A stretch of 64,000 nucleotides of DNA from Aliiroseovarius zhejiangensis (GCF_014656375.1 NZ_BNCH01000002.1:496001-560000), one strand, 5' to 3'; positions 27,214 through 36,424 are shown, counted from the first letter of the stretch. Program-made: numbers and translations. The notes: generated by a model from the letters alone, not told the origin.

Positions 27214-27684
27214 ATGAAGCGGACAACGATCACGCTTTTCGCTCTGCTTGCGGGGCTTGGGATGGCAAATGCAGAAACGGTAGCGCCTGCGGATGTCACA
27301 TACGAGGACGGGGCGATCGCCCAGTCGCTGACAGGTGTCGCGGGCAACCCGACAGAGGGCGCCAAGGTCATATCGACGAAGTCGCTGGGCAACTGCGTTG
27401 CCTGTCACGAAATCACCGATCTGGCGGATGTGCCGTTCCACGGTGAAGTGGGGCCGCTGCTGGATGGCGCGGGCGACCGCTGGAGCGAAGCCGAACTGCG
27501 CGGCATCGTGGCAAATGCCAAGATGATGTTCGAAGGGTCGATGATGCCGTCATTTTACAAGACCGATGGATTCATACGCCTGGGCAATGCCTATACAGGC
27601 AAGGCCCATGAGGGCGAGGTTGAGCCGCTGCTGACAGCGCAGCAGATCGAAGATGTTGTCGCCTATCTGATGACGCTGCAATAA
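27214..27684 (+). CDS. soxX: SoxX, monohaem cytochrome c subunit of SoxAX
   Basis: A 156-residue periplasmic cytochrome with a signal peptide (residues 1-20, ending ANA) and one CXXCH site, C61-C64-H65. A Met-rich loop (EGSMMPSFY) probably supplies the axial Met. SoxX pairs with SoxA to link thiosulfate oxidatively to SoxY. GGGAGG at 27204-27209 sets ATG 27214; an earlier in-frame GTG at 27187 is unlikely. It heads the XYZA run, with gaps of 38, 18 and 27 bases to the next genes. A SqrR-type box lies upstream. Confidence 0.95.
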   Translation: MKRTTITLFALLAGLGMANAETVAPADVTYEDGAIAQSLTGVAGNPTEGAKVISTKSLGNCVACHEITDLADVPFHGEVGPLLDGAGDRWSEAELRGIVANAKMMFEGSMMPSFYKTDGFIRLGNAYTGKAHEGEVEPLLTAQQIEDVVAYLMTLQ

Positions 27685-27722
27685 GCGCACGGATCGGCAA
27701 ACCCTATCTACAGGAGACTCAG

Positions 27723-28139
27723 ATGAAGTTCACACGACGTGAAGCTCTGGCACTTGGCCTCGGCGCGACTGCCGTTGCGATGTTGCCGATGCGCGCCGCC
27801 GCGGCTGCGGATGACGCGATTGCCGCCTTTACCGGCGGCGCTGACATGGGCGAGGGCGGGATCACCCTGACCGCGCCCGAGATTGCCGAGAACGGTAACA
27901 CGGTTCCGATTTCGGTCGACGCGCCCGGTGCGGAAAGCATCATCGTGCTGGCCGCGGGCAACCCGACCCCGGGCGTGGCCCAGTTCAACTTTGGCGAAGC
28001 GGCAGGCAGCCAGGCAGCCTCGACCCGGATGCGGCTGGCCGGCACGCAGGACGTGATCGCCATTGCAAAGATGCCCGATGGCAGCTTCGTGAAAGCGTCA
28101 TCCACGGTAAAAGTCACCATCGGCGGCTGCGGCGGCTAA
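27723..28139 (+). CDS. soxY: SoxY, sulfur carrier protein
   Basis: A 138-residue carrier with a Tat-type signal (TRREALALG, then a hydrophobic stretch to about residue 28). It ends in the diagnostic swinging arm GGCGG, whose Cys136 holds the thiosulfate and sulfane intermediates. It forms a heterodimer with SoxZ, which lacks its own signal and rides along through Tat export. Short gaps to soxX and soxZ indicate one transcript. Confidence 0.96.
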   Translation: MKFTRREALALGLGATAVAMLPMRAAAAADDAIAAFTGGADMGEGGITLTAPEIAENGNTVPISVDAPGAESIIVLAAGNPTPGVAQFNFGEAAGSQAASTRMRLAGTQDVIAIAKMPDGSFVKASSTVKVTIGGCGG

Positions 28140-28157
28140 TCAGAGGAGCTTGAAGAC

Positions 28158-28487
28158 ATGGCAAAAGGTGTAAAACCCCGCGTGAAAGTCCCGAAATCGG
28201 CAAGTGCCGGTGAAGTGGTGACCCTGAAGACCCTGATCAGCCACAAGATGGAATCGGGCCAGCGCAAGGATGGCGACGGCAACCTGATCCCGCGCTCGAT
28301 CATCAACCGGTTCACCTGCGAGCTGAACGGCAAGATGGTCATCGACGTGACGCTGGAGCCGGCGATCTCGACCAACCCGTATCTTGAGTTCGATGCCCGC
28401 GTCGACGAGGGCGGCGAGTTCAAGTTCACCTGGTACGACGATGACGGCTCGGTCTACGAAGAATCCAAGCCGATCGCGGTCAGCTGA
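28158..28487 (+). CDS. soxZ: SoxZ, partner of the SoxY carrier
   Basis: A 109-residue immunoglobulin-like protein with no signal peptide, consistent with co-export with Tat-dependent SoxY. The MAKGVKPRVKVPKSASAG start and the close-set GGEFKFTWYDDDGS strand pattern are typical. SoxYZ is the substrate-carrying unit on which SoxAX, SoxB and SoxCD act in turn. Ribosome site GAGGAG is clear, and soxA follows after 27 bases. Confidence 0.95.
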   Translation: MAKGVKPRVKVPKSASAGEVVTLKTLISHKMESGQRKDGDGNLIPRSIINRFTCELNGKMVIDVTLEPAISTNPYLEFDARVDEGGEFKFTWYDDDGSVYEESKPIAVS

Positions 28488-28514
28488 GCCTGGCGCAAGG
28501 GAGGAGACATAATA

Positions 28515-29366
28515 ATGAAAAAATTTCACGGCATTGCAGCCCTGGTCGCTGCCTCGTTCACCGGGGCGGCGATTGCCACAGCCGATGAAAACGCTGAACT
28601 GGTCATCAATGGCGACATCGAGATCGTCACCAAGACCGCCGCGCCGGCGCATTTGTCGGACGCGCTGGACGAGGTCATGTCCGGCTGGCGGTTCCGGTCG
28701 GATCAGACCCAATCCATGCAGATGGATGATTTCGACAACCCCGGTATGCTGGGGGCCGAAAACGGGGCCGAGATCTGGGCCACGGCGGATGGGACCGAAG
28801 GCAAATCCTGTGCCGATTGTCACGGTGCGCCGGAAGAAATGGCCGGTGTGAAAGCGGTCTATCCCAAGTGGAACGAAGAGGCGGGCGAGGTGCGCACGCT
28901 TCAGATGCAGGTCAATGATTGCCGCGAAAACCGCATGGGGGCCGAGCCGTGGGGCTATGACAAGTCCGACGCCATCGACGTCGAGGCGCTGCTGGCCTCG
29001 GTGTCGCGGGGGATGCCGGTCAATGTCGCCATTGACGGTCCCGCGCAGGAGGCTTGGGAAAAGGGCAAGGAAATCTATTACACCCGCTTTGGCCAGCTGG
29101 AGCTGAGCTGCGCGAACTGCCATGAAGACAATTATGGCAACATGATCCGCGCCGACCATCTGAGCCAGGGCCAGATCAACGGGTTTCCGACCTATCGCCT
29201 GAAGAACACCAAGCTGAACGGGGCGCATTCGCGTTTCAAAGGCTGCATTCGTGACACCCGCGCCGAGACATTCAGCCCCGGGTCGCCTGAATTCGTGGCA
29301 TTGGAGCTTTACGTCGCTTCGCGCGGTAACGGCCTGTCGGTCGAAGGACCCTCGGTCCGCAACTAA
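28515..29366 (+). CDS. soxA: SoxA, dihaem cytochrome c subunit of SoxAX
   Basis: A 283-residue periplasmic protein with a signal peptide of about 22 residues. Two haem sites are present, C99-C102-H103 and C199-C202-H203, so this is the dihaem (not monohaem) SoxA type. C244 in the KGCIRDTR motif is the cysteine that becomes the persulfide haem ligand, and C136 is the residue conserved beside the first haem. SoxAX joins thiosulfate to SoxYZ with loss of two electrons. A stable terminator follows directly, so read-through into soxB is probably partial. Confidence 0.95.
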   Translation: MKKFHGIAALVAASFTGAAIATADENAELVINGDIEIVTKTAAPAHLSDALDEVMSGWRFRSDQTQSMQMDDFDNPGMLGAENGAEIWATADGTEGKSCADCHGAPEEMAGVKAVYPKWNEEAGEVRTLQMQVNDCRENRMGAEPWGYDKSDAIDVEALLASVSRGMPVNVAIDGPAQEAWEKGKEIYYTRFGQLELSCANCHEDNYGNMIRADHLSQGQINGFPTYRLKNTKLNGAHSRFKGCIRDTRAETFSPGSPEFVALELYVASRGNGLSVEGPSVRN

Positions 29367-29374
29367 GCCATTCA

Positions 29375-29407
29375 CCCCGTCCGGGTTGTGCCGGGCGGGG
29401 TTTCTTT
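29375..29407 (+). terminator. Terminator between soxA and soxB
   Basis: A 10-bp stem, CCCCGTCCGG / CCGGGCGGGG (one G-T pair), with a 6-base loop, followed by TTTCTTT. It starts 9 bases after the soxA stop. Confidence 0.8.
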
Positions 29408-29477
29408 ACGCGTATACATTCAAAGCACTGCATGGATCGTGTTGGTCCCTGCGCTGACGAACAAAGGGAAACCGCAC

Positions 29478-31175
29478 ATGATCTCTCGTCGTGATTTTCT
29501 TCAGGTCTCGATGGCCGCATCGGCGCTGTATGGCGCGTCGGGCTTTGGAAACTGGGCGCGTCTGGCCGCGCAGCAGGCGCTGACGCAGGATGACCTTTTG
29601 AAGTTCGACACGTTCGGCAATGTCAGCCTGATCCACATCACCGACATTCACGCGCAGCTGAAACCAATCTATTTCCGCGAGCCCGAGATCAATCTGGGCG
29701 TCGGGCCCGCCAAGGGGCAGATGCCGCACATCACCGGGGCGGCCTATCGCGAATTTTACGGTATCAAGGATGGGTCGCCCTCGGCCTATGCGCTGACGTA
29801 TAATGACTTTACCGCCTTGGCGCGCGAATATGGGCGTGTGGGCGGGATGGATCGCGTTGCGACCGTGGTCAATGCCATCCGGGCCGACCGCCCCGATGCG
29901 CTGCTTCTGGACGGGGGCGACACCTGGCACGGATCCTACACCTGCTATCACACCGAAGGGCAGGACGTGGTCAACGTGATGAACGCGCTGAAACCCGATG
30001 CGATGACCTTCCACTGGGAATTCACGCTGGGGTCGGACCGGGTGAACGAGATCGTTGAAAATCTGCCCTTTGCCGCGCTTGGTCAGAACATCTTCGATGC
30101 CGAGTGGGACGAGCCCGCCGAGCTCTTCAAACCCTACAAGTTCTTCGAACGCGGCGGGGTGAAGATTGCGGTGATCGGGCAGGCCTTCCCCTATATGCCG
30201 ATTGCCAACCCCGGCTGGATGTTCCCCGAATACTCGTTCGGCATTCGTGACGAGAACATGCAGGCGATGGTGGACGAAGTGCGCGCGGCGGGGGCCGAGC
30301 TTGTCGTCGTGCTGAGCCACAACGGCTTTGATGTCGACAAGAAGATGGCGGGCAAGGTCACGGGGATCGACGTGATCCTGTCGGGTCACACGCATGACGC
30401 TCTGCCCGAACCGGTGCAGGTGGAGCAGACCTTCATCATTGCCTCCGGATCGAACTCGAAATTCGTCAGCCGCGTCGATCTGGACGTGCGCGACGGCAAA
30501 ATGATGGGCATCCGCCACAAGCTGATCCCGATTTTCGCAGATGTGATCACGCCGGACGCCACGATCACCCAACTGATCGACGAACAGCGCGCGCCCTATA
30601 AGGCCGAGTTGGAAGAGGTGATCGGCACCACCGACACGCTTCTCTATCGTCGCGGCAATTTCAACGGATCGTGGGATGACCTGATCTGCGACGCGCTGAT
30701 CAACGAACGCGAGGCCGACATCGCCATGTCGCCCGGCGTGCGCTGGGGGCCGTCGATCCTGCCGGGGCAGGAGATCACGCGCGAGGATATCTGGAACGTG
30801 ACCTCGATGTCCTACGGGCAGGCCTATCGAACCGAGATGACCGGCGAGTTCATCCACACGATCCTTGAGGACGTGGCCGACAACCTGTTCAACCCTGACC
30901 CCTATTACCAGCAGGGCGGCGACATGGTGCGCATCGGTGGCATGGGCTACCGGATCGACATCACCAAGCCGCAGGGCAGCCGGATCACCGAGATGACGCT
31001 TTTGAAAACCGGCGAGGCGATTGATCCGGCCAAAAACTATGTGGTCGCAGGCTGGGCCAGTGTGAACGAAGGCACCGAAGGGCCGCAAATCTGGGACGTG
31101 GTGGAAAGCCACATCAAGAAACAAGGCACCGTCAAACTGGACCCGAACAACTCGGTCACAGTGGTCGGCGCCTGA
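29478..31175 (+). CDS. soxB: SoxB, thiosulfohydrolase
   Basis: A 565-residue periplasmic di-manganese enzyme that hydrolyses the terminal sulfonate from SoxYZ-bound thiosulfate as sulfate. The Tat motif SRRDFLQ is at the N-terminus. Metal-site segments appear in order: HITDIHAQ, GGDTWHGS, the FHWEFTLG block, SHNGFD and GHTHD. It is related to 5'-nucleotidases. ATG 29478 is preceded by AAGGGA; the frame to the left is leader sequence. It is bracketed by a terminator on each side, so its expression may be set apart from soxXYZA and soxCD. Confidence 0.96.
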   Translation: MISRRDFLQVSMAASALYGASGFGNWARLAAQQALTQDDLLKFDTFGNVSLIHITDIHAQLKPIYFREPEINLGVGPAKGQMPHITGAAYREFYGIKDGSPSAYALTYNDFTALAREYGRVGGMDRVATVVNAIRADRPDALLLDGGDTWHGSYTCYHTEGQDVVNVMNALKPDAMTFHWEFTLGSDRVNEIVENLPFAALGQNIFDAEWDEPAELFKPYKFFERGGVKIAVIGQAFPYMPIANPGWMFPEYSFGIRDENMQAMVDEVRAAGAELVVVLSHNGFDVDKKMAGKVTGIDVILSGHTHDALPEPVQVEQTFIIASGSNSKFVSRVDLDVRDGKMMGIRHKLIPIFADVITPDATITQLIDEQRAPYKAELEEVIGTTDTLLYRRGNFNGSWDDLICDALINEREADIAMSPGVRWGPSILPGQEITREDIWNVTSMSYGQAYRTEMTGEFIHTILEDVADNLFNPDPYYQQGGDMVRIGGMGYRIDITKPQGSRITEMTLLKTGEAIDPAKNYVVAGWASVNEGTEGPQIWDVVESHIKKQGTVKLDPNNSVTVVGA

Positions 31176-31183
31176 CCTGACAC

Positions 31184-31215
31184 GGCCCGACCCTTTTTTG
31201 GGGCGGGCCATTTTT
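31184..31215 (+). terminator. Terminator between soxB and soxC
   Basis: GGCCCG (31184-31189) pairs with CGGGCC (31204-31209), with inner CCC/GGG pairing around a T-loop, followed by ATTTTT. It lies 9 bases after the soxB stop. Confidence 0.78.
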
Positions 31216-31270
31216 CCAAGCCTATCCATGCACATAGGCGAATGTTGAGATGTTAAAGGAGAGATGCCAA

Positions 31271-32551
31271 ATGACTGACAGCTCTGCAAAATCCGGGGCG
31301 TCACGCCGCGCGTTCCTGAAAGGGGCCGCCGCCACCGGGGCAGCACTTGGTGCCGCCGGGGCCGCGCATGCCGAGGGTGATCCGTTGATCACCGAGGTGC
31401 AGGACTGGGCCGCGGGCCTGGGCGACGGGGTGGACGCCACGCCCTATGGGATGCCGATTGAATTTGAGGATCACGTGATCCGGCGCACGGTCGAATGGCT
31501 GACGGCAGATACGATTTCGTCGATCAACTTCACGCCCATTCACGCACTGGACGGCACGATCACCCCGCAGGGCTGCGCGTTCGAGCGCCACCATTCAGGC
31601 GCAATCACGCTGCGCAAGGAAGATTACCGGCTGATGATCAACGGCATGGTCGATACGCCATTGGTCTTTACCTATGAAGACCTGGAACGCTTCCCGCGCG
31701 TCACACGCACCTTCTTTCTGGAATGCGCCGCCAACACCGGCATGGAATGGGCGGGCGCGCAACTCAATGGCGCGCAATACACCCACGGTATGATCCACAA
31801 CATGGAATATACCGGCGTGACCCTGCGCACTTTGCTGGAAGAGGCCGGGCTGGACGCGGCGGGCGATCTGGCGGGCAAATGGGTCTATGTCGAAGGGGCG
31901 GATGCGTCCTCGAACGGGCGGTCGATCCCGATGGAAAAGGCACTGGACGACTGCATGATCGCCTTCAAGGCCAACGGCGAGGCGCTGCGCATGGAGCACG
32001 GCTATCCGGTGCGCCTTGTGGTGCCTGGTTGGGAAGGCAATATGTGGGTCAAATGGCTCCGCCGGATCGAGGTGATGGACAAACCGGTCGAAAGCCGGGA
32101 AGAGACCTCGAAATACACAGACACGATGGCCGATGGCACGTCGCGCAAATGGACCTGGACGATGGACGCCAAGTCGATCATCACCAGCCCCAGCCCGCAA
32201 ATGCCGATCACCCATGGCAAGGGGCCTTTGGTCATCACCGGGCTTGCCTGGTCCGGCAATGGCGCAATCACGGCGGTCGATGTGTCGCTGGATGGCGGTG
32301 TGACCTGGCAAGAGGCGCGATTGGCCGAACCCGGCAAACCCATGGCGCTGAGCCGCTTCTATCTGGATATCGACTGGGACGGGTCCGAGATGTTCCTGCA
32401 ATCACGCGCGATGGACGACACCGGCTATGTCCAGCCCACCAAGGCGCAACTGCGCGAGGTGCGCGGGTTGAACTCGATCTATCACAACAACGGCATCCAG
32501 ACATGGCACGTGAATGCTGAAGGGGAGGCAAACAATGTCGAAGTTTCCTAA
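31271..32551 (+). CDS. soxC: SoxC, molybdenum subunit of sulfane dehydrogenase
   Basis: A 426-residue Mo-cofactor protein of the sulfite oxidase family. A Tat signal (SRRAFLKGAA) leads it to the periplasm. The cysteine ligand to molybdenum is in FFLECAANTG. The C-terminal dimerisation domain is present (ITAVDVSLDGGVTWQEA). With SoxD it removes six electrons from SoxYZ-bound sulfane, which gives complete oxidation of thiosulfate to sulfate without sulfur globules. AAGGAGA precedes ATG 31271. It overlaps soxD by 17 bases. Confidence 0.95.
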   Translation: MTDSSAKSGASRRAFLKGAAATGAALGAAGAAHAEGDPLITEVQDWAAGLGDGVDATPYGMPIEFEDHVIRRTVEWLTADTISSINFTPIHALDGTITPQGCAFERHHSGAITLRKEDYRLMINGMVDTPLVFTYEDLERFPRVTRTFFLECAANTGMEWAGAQLNGAQYTHGMIHNMEYTGVTLRTLLEEAGLDAAGDLAGKWVYVEGADASSNGRSIPMEKALDDCMIAFKANGEALRMEHGYPVRLVVPGWEGNMWVKWLRRIEVMDKPVESREETSKYTDTMADGTSRKWTWTMDAKSIITSPSPQMPITHGKGPLVITGLAWSGNGAITAVDVSLDGGVTWQEARLAEPGKPMALSRFYLDIDWDGSEMFLQSRAMDDTGYVQPTKAQLREVRGLNSIYHNNGIQTWHVNAEGEANNVEVS

Positions 32552-33584
32552 GGTCTTGATGGCAACCGCGCTTGCCACCCTGACAGCCGCACCCGCTTTG
32601 GCCGAAAAGCTTGGTCTTGGTCGCGCCGCGACCGAGGCCGAAGTGGCCGCGTGGGATCTGGATGTGTTCCCCGATGGCTCAAATCTGCCCGAAGGGTCGG
32701 GCGACGTGTTCACGGGCGAAGAGGTGTTTGCCGAGCATTGCGCCGTTTGCCATGGTGATTTCGCCGAAGGTGTGGGCAATTGGCCGAAACTGGCGGGCGG
32801 TGAAGATACGCTGGCGGACGATGATCCGCTGAAAACCGTCGGGTCATACTGGCCTTATCTGTCGACCACATTCGATTATGTGCGCCGGTCGATGCCGTTT
32901 GGAAACGCGCAAAGCCTGTCCAACGACGACGTGTACGCGATCGTGGCCTATATCCTTTATTCGAACTATCTTGTGGATGACGATTTCACCTTGTCGAAAG
33001 AAACGTTCCTGGATGTTGATATGCCGAACGCGGACGGGTTCTTCGTCGATGACCGCCCGGAAACGGAATACCCGGTGTTCACCGAACGCTGCATGGAAAA
33101 CTGCAAGCCCGGTGCGGTCGAGATCACCAAGACTGTGGTATTCAAAGGCGATCCCAACGCAGGCGCGAGCGCGGACGAAGTTGAAACGTCCGCCCCCGCT
33201 GCATCGGACGAAGCCGCTGCACCGGCTGTCGAAGACGCGGCCCCCGTGACCGTGGCATTCGACGCTGAACTGGCCGAGAAGGGCGAGAAGGTGTTCAAGA
33301 AATGTAAAGCCTGCCACAAGGTGGGCGAGGGCGCGAAGAACGGTGTTGGCCCGATGTTGAATGGCGTCTGGGAACGGGCTGCGGGCACGGTTGACGGCTT
33401 CAAATACTCCAAGCCGATGATGGCGGCGGGCGAAGACGGGTTGGTGTGGAATGCTGAAACCCTGTCAGGCTATCTGGCCGACCCACGCAGCTATCTGAAA
33501 GGCAACAAGATGTCTTTTGCAGGTCTGAAGAAGGACGCGGATATCGAGGCCGTGCTTGAGTTTCTGAAATCTCACAGCCAGTAG
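32535..33584 (+). CDS. soxD: SoxD, dihaem cytochrome c subunit of sulfane dehydrogenase
   Basis: A 349-residue periplasmic cytochrome with a signal peptide of about 23 residues. Haem sites are C69-C72-H73 in the N-terminal SoxD-specific domain and C257-C260-H261 in a C-terminal class I cytochrome c domain. An Ala/Pro/Glu-rich linker (about 210-240) joins the two. This long form, with a second cytochrome, is the alphaproteobacterial type. GGGGAGG precedes ATG 32535, inside the end of soxC, so translation is coupled. A terminator follows. Confidence 0.94.
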   Translation: MSKFPKVLMATALATLTAAPALAEKLGLGRAATEAEVAAWDLDVFPDGSNLPEGSGDVFTGEEVFAEHCAVCHGDFAEGVGNWPKLAGGEDTLADDDPLKTVGSYWPYLSTTFDYVRRSMPFGNAQSLSNDDVYAIVAYILYSNYLVDDDFTLSKETFLDVDMPNADGFFVDDRPETEYPVFTERCMENCKPGAVEITKTVVFKGDPNAGASADEVETSAPAASDEAAAPAVEDAAPVTVAFDAELAEKGEKVFKKCKACHKVGEGAKNGVGPMLNGVWERAAGTVDGFKYSKPMMAAGEDGLVWNAETLSGYLADPRSYLKGNKMSFAGLKKDADIEAVLEFLKSHSQ

Positions 33585-33610
33585 TTCGGCAAGCGGTTCA
33601 TACTCTGACT

Positions 33611-33642
33611 GGGCGCCGTTGAATGACAACGGCGCCCTTTTT
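33611..33642 (+). terminator. Terminator after soxD
   Basis: A perfect 11-bp stem, GGGCGCCGTTG / CAACGGCGCCC, with a 5-base loop, followed by TTTTT. Confidence 0.92.
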
Positions 33643-33704
33643 CGTTGGTTTGGCGAATGACGGCGTCTGTGCTAGTTTTTCACAGCTACATACAGGAGGG
33701 TCAA

Positions 33705-34292
33705 ATGCGTGTTCTCGCTCTATGTCTTGGCATTCTTGCCTTGGTGCTCGGCTTCCCCGCAAACGCGGCTGAACTGGGCGATGACGGGTTGCACAAGCAG
33801 CCGTGGTTCACCGACAGTTTCCTTGAAATGCCCGATGATCTGGCCGAGGCGGGGGCGGAGGGCAAAGATCTTCTGATCCTCATTGAACAGCAGGGCTGCC
33901 CCTATTGCCGTGAGCTGCACGAGGTGAATTTCGCACGCCAGCAGATCGTCGATCACCTGACCGAAAGCTTCATGGTCGTGCAGTTGAACATGTTCGGCGC
34001 GCGCGAAGTGGTGGATTTCGATGGCGAAGCACTGGAGGAACGTGATCTTGCGGTGAAATGGGGTGTGAATTTCACGCCGACCGTGGTGATCTTTCCCTCT
34101 GATGCGCCCGATACCAGCACCGCCCGGGCGGCCGAAGCATTCCGTATGCCCGGTTATTTCAAGCCGTTTCATTTCCTGAAATCGCTGGAATACGTCACCA
34201 CGGACGCCTATCGCGATCAGGTGTTTCAGCGTTATCTGCAAGACGTGTTCCAGAAGATGGAGGAAAACGGCGAAACGCCGGATGTCTGGTAG
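33705..34292 (+). CDS. soxW: SoxW-like periplasmic thioredoxin
   Basis: A 195-residue thioredoxin-fold protein with a signal peptide (residues 1-21) and a CPYC active site at C65-C68. The cis-Pro region is NFTPTVVIF. In Paracoccus, SoxW receives electrons from SoxV. Here the gene lies after soxD and not next to soxV as in the classic order, so the name rests on fold and context. AGGAGGG sits ahead of ATG 33705. It follows the soxD terminator and so needs its own promoter. Confidence 0.8.
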   Translation: MRVLALCLGILALVLGFPANAAELGDDGLHKQPWFTDSFLEMPDDLAEAGAEGKDLLILIEQQGCPYCRELHEVNFARQQIVDHLTESFMVVQLNMFGAREVVDFDGEALEERDLAVKWGVNFTPTVVIFPSDAPDTSTARAAEAFRMPGYFKPFHFLKSLEYVTTDAYRDQVFQRYLQDVFQKMEENGETPDVW

Positions 34293-34364
34293 GTGACGCC
34301 CGAATGCACGCATCAATATATGAAATTTATTGAGTGGGTTAACTTAACAGGTTAGCCTTCGGTC

Positions 34365-35075
34365 ATGGGGTGGAATCGACACATTATATTGGGCTTGGTT
34401 GCAACTTTGGTCTGGGCAAGCCCCGCGTCCTCCAACGAACTCGGTGATGCCGACAAAGGGGTCGAGGTGTTTGATGAATGCGCAAGCTGCCATTCCGTTG
34501 GGCAAGGGGCAAAAAACCGCGTCGGGCCGCATCTGAACGGTCTGTTCGGGCGCCGTGCCGCCGGGATCGAGGGATTCAGGTATTCGGCCGGACTGACGCG
34601 CATGGGCAAGGATGGGCTGGTCTGGAATTTTGACCTGCTGGATCGCTATGTCGAAAACCCGAAGGCCTTTACCTCGGACACGCGCATGGCTTACAAAGGG
34701 TTGAAGGACGCGGGGCAAAGGGCTGATTTACTTGCGTATTTACGCCGTTTTTCGGACGACCCCGCGAATATCCCCGAGGCCGCTCCGACCGCCTCGGGCA
34801 CCGACCATTCGGTCGATCCGACGATCCTGGCCATTCAGGGCGACCCGGACTACGGCGAATACCTGTCCTCGGAATGCACATCCTGCCACCAGCTCAGCGG
34901 AGACAATGACGGCATTCCACCCATCATCGGCTGGCCGGCCGAGGATTTCGTGGTCGCCATGCATGCCTACAAGGACAAGTTCCGCCCGCATCCCGTGATG
35001 CAGATGATGGCAGGCCGCCTGTCCAACGAAGAGATTGCCGCCCTGGCCGCCTATTTCGCGGCGGCCGGGTCATAG
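34365..35075 (+). CDS. soxE: SoxE, dihaem c-type cytochrome
   Basis: A 236-residue periplasmic protein with a short signal peptide and two haem sites, C39-C42-H43 and C171-C174-H175. The first half is a class I cytochrome c (NRVGPHLNGLFGRRA, then YSAGL and MAYKGL). The second half resembles the cytochrome subunit of flavocytochrome c sulfide dehydrogenase (MMAGRLSNEEIAALAAYF). It would take electrons from the SoxF flavoprotein encoded next to it. ATG 34365 has no strong ribosome site, so the exact start is less certain. Confidence 0.85.
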   Translation: MGWNRHIILGLVATLVWASPASSNELGDADKGVEVFDECASCHSVGQGAKNRVGPHLNGLFGRRAAGIEGFRYSAGLTRMGKDGLVWNFDLLDRYVENPKAFTSDTRMAYKGLKDAGQRADLLAYLRRFSDDPANIPEAAPTASGTDHSVDPTILAIQGDPDYGEYLSSECTSCHQLSGDNDGIPPIIGWPAEDFVVAMHAYKDKFRPHPVMQMMAGRLSNEEIAALAAYFAAAGS

Positions 35076-35149
35076 GCAGGGGGGCCGGGACGGGCCCGCC
35101 CAACGCGACAGGTGCGCGCGGTTTTCGCACCAAACCGGGAGGAAACCAG

Positions 35150-36424
35150 ATGAAACTGAACAGACGTCTTTTCATGGGCGGTGCTGCGGCAGGGGCGGCT
35201 GTGGCCACGTTGGCGGCCCCGATGGCGCAGGCCTCTAACCATGGCAAACCCAAGGTGGTTGTGATTGGCGGCGGGGCAGGCGGGGCGACCGCCGCACGCT
35301 ATATCGCCAAGGACAGCAAGGGCGAGATTGATGTGACGTTGATCGAACCCTCGCGCAGCTATTACACCTGTTTCTTCTCGAACCTCTATATTGGCGGCTT
35401 TCGCGAGCTCAACTCGATCGCGCACAGCTATGGCACGCTGGCCGCGGAATATGGCATCAACGTGGTACATGACTGGGCCGTCGGGATTGACCGCGACGCG
35501 CGCACCGTCACCCTGGCCGGGGGGGCTGTGCTGCCCTATGATCGTTTGATCCTGTCCCCCGGCATTGATTTCGTCGATGGCGCGGTTGATGGCTGGGATG
35601 TGTCCCACCAGAACGCAATGCCCCATGCCTATAAGGCCGGGTCGCAGTCCGAGCTTCTGAAGGCGCAGATCGAGGCCATGCCCGACGGCGGCACCTTCGC
35701 CATGATCGCGCCCCCAAACCCGTTCCGCTGCCCACCCGGGCCGTATGAGCGGATTTCGATGGTGGCGCATGTGCTGAAGGACCGGAACCCGACCGCGAAG
35801 ATCATCATCGCCGACCCGAAAGAGAAGTTTTCGAAAATGGCCCTGTTTCAGGAAGGCTGGGCGGATCATTATGACGGGATGATCGACTGGATCGGGCCGG
35901 AGTTCGGGGGCGGCAATGTCTCGGTCAACCCCGAAGCGATGACGGTGACGATTGATGGCGAGGAAACCAAGGTCGATGTCTGCAACGTGATCCCGGCGAT
36001 GAAGGCCGGACGGATCTGCGAGATTGCGGGCGTCAACGATGGCAACTGGGCCCCGGTCAACCCGCATACGATGCAATCGCGCGCGGACGAGAACATCCAT
36101 GTTCTGGGCGATGCCAGCCACCAGGGCGACATGCCCAAGTCGGGCTTTGCCGCCAACAGCCAGGCCAAGGTGGCCGCGATGGCGGTGCGCGCCGCGCTGA
36201 CCGGGTCAAAGCAGTTCCCGGCGAAGTTCACCAACACTTGCTGGTCGCTGATCGACACCGATGACGGCGTGAAGGTGGGCGCAAGTTACGAGGCGACGGA
36301 CGAGAAGATCGCCAAGGTTGACGGCTTCATCAGCCAGACCGGAGAGGACGCCGCGCTGCGCAAGACCACCTATGAGGAAAGCATTGGTTGGTATGCGGGG
36401 ATCACTGCTGACATGTTCGGCTGA
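35150..36424 (+). CDS. soxF: SoxF, flavoprotein of flavocytochrome c sulfide dehydrogenase
   Basis: A 424-residue FAD protein of the FCC/sulfide:quinone reductase superfamily. A Tat-type signal (NRRLFMGGAA) directs it to the periplasm. The dinucleotide motif GGGAGGATAARYI is near residues 42-54. Redox-active cysteine candidates lie in YYTCFFS and FRCPPG. With the SoxE cytochrome it oxidises sulfide or sulfane sulfur and passes electrons to cytochrome c. GGGAGGAAA precedes ATG 35150. The gene sits 74 bases after soxE, in the order known from Paracoccus. Confidence 0.92.
   Translation: MKLNRRLFMGGAAAGAAVATLAAPMAQASNHGKPKVVVIGGGAGGATAARYIAKDSKGEIDVTLIEPSRSYYTCFFSNLYIGGFRELNSIAHSYGTLAAEYGINVVHDWAVGIDRDARTVTLAGGAVLPYDRLILSPGIDFVDGAVDGWDVSHQNAMPHAYKAGSQSELLKAQIEAMPDGGTFAMIAPPNPFRCPPGPYERISMVAHVLKDRNPTAKIIIADPKEKFSKMALFQEGWADHYDGMIDWIGPEFGGGNVSVNPEAMTVTIDGEETKVDVCNVIPAMKAGRICEIAGVNDGNWAPVNPHTMQSRADENIHVLGDASHQGDMPKSGFAANSQAKVAAMAVRAALTGSKQFPAKFTNTCWSLIDTDDGVKVGASYEATDEKIAKVDGFISQTGEDAALRKTTYEESIGWYAGITADMFG

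Noticed and set aside
29406-31346. 646-codon minus-strand frame across soxB
   Set aside because: Antisense shadow of soxB; the real gene on the plus strand has all the metal-site motifs.
34339-34348. TTAACTTAAC before soxE, repeated at 37138-37147 before the YeeE pair
   Set aside because: Short AT-rich 10-mer that may just reflect promoter composition; too weak to call a shared element.
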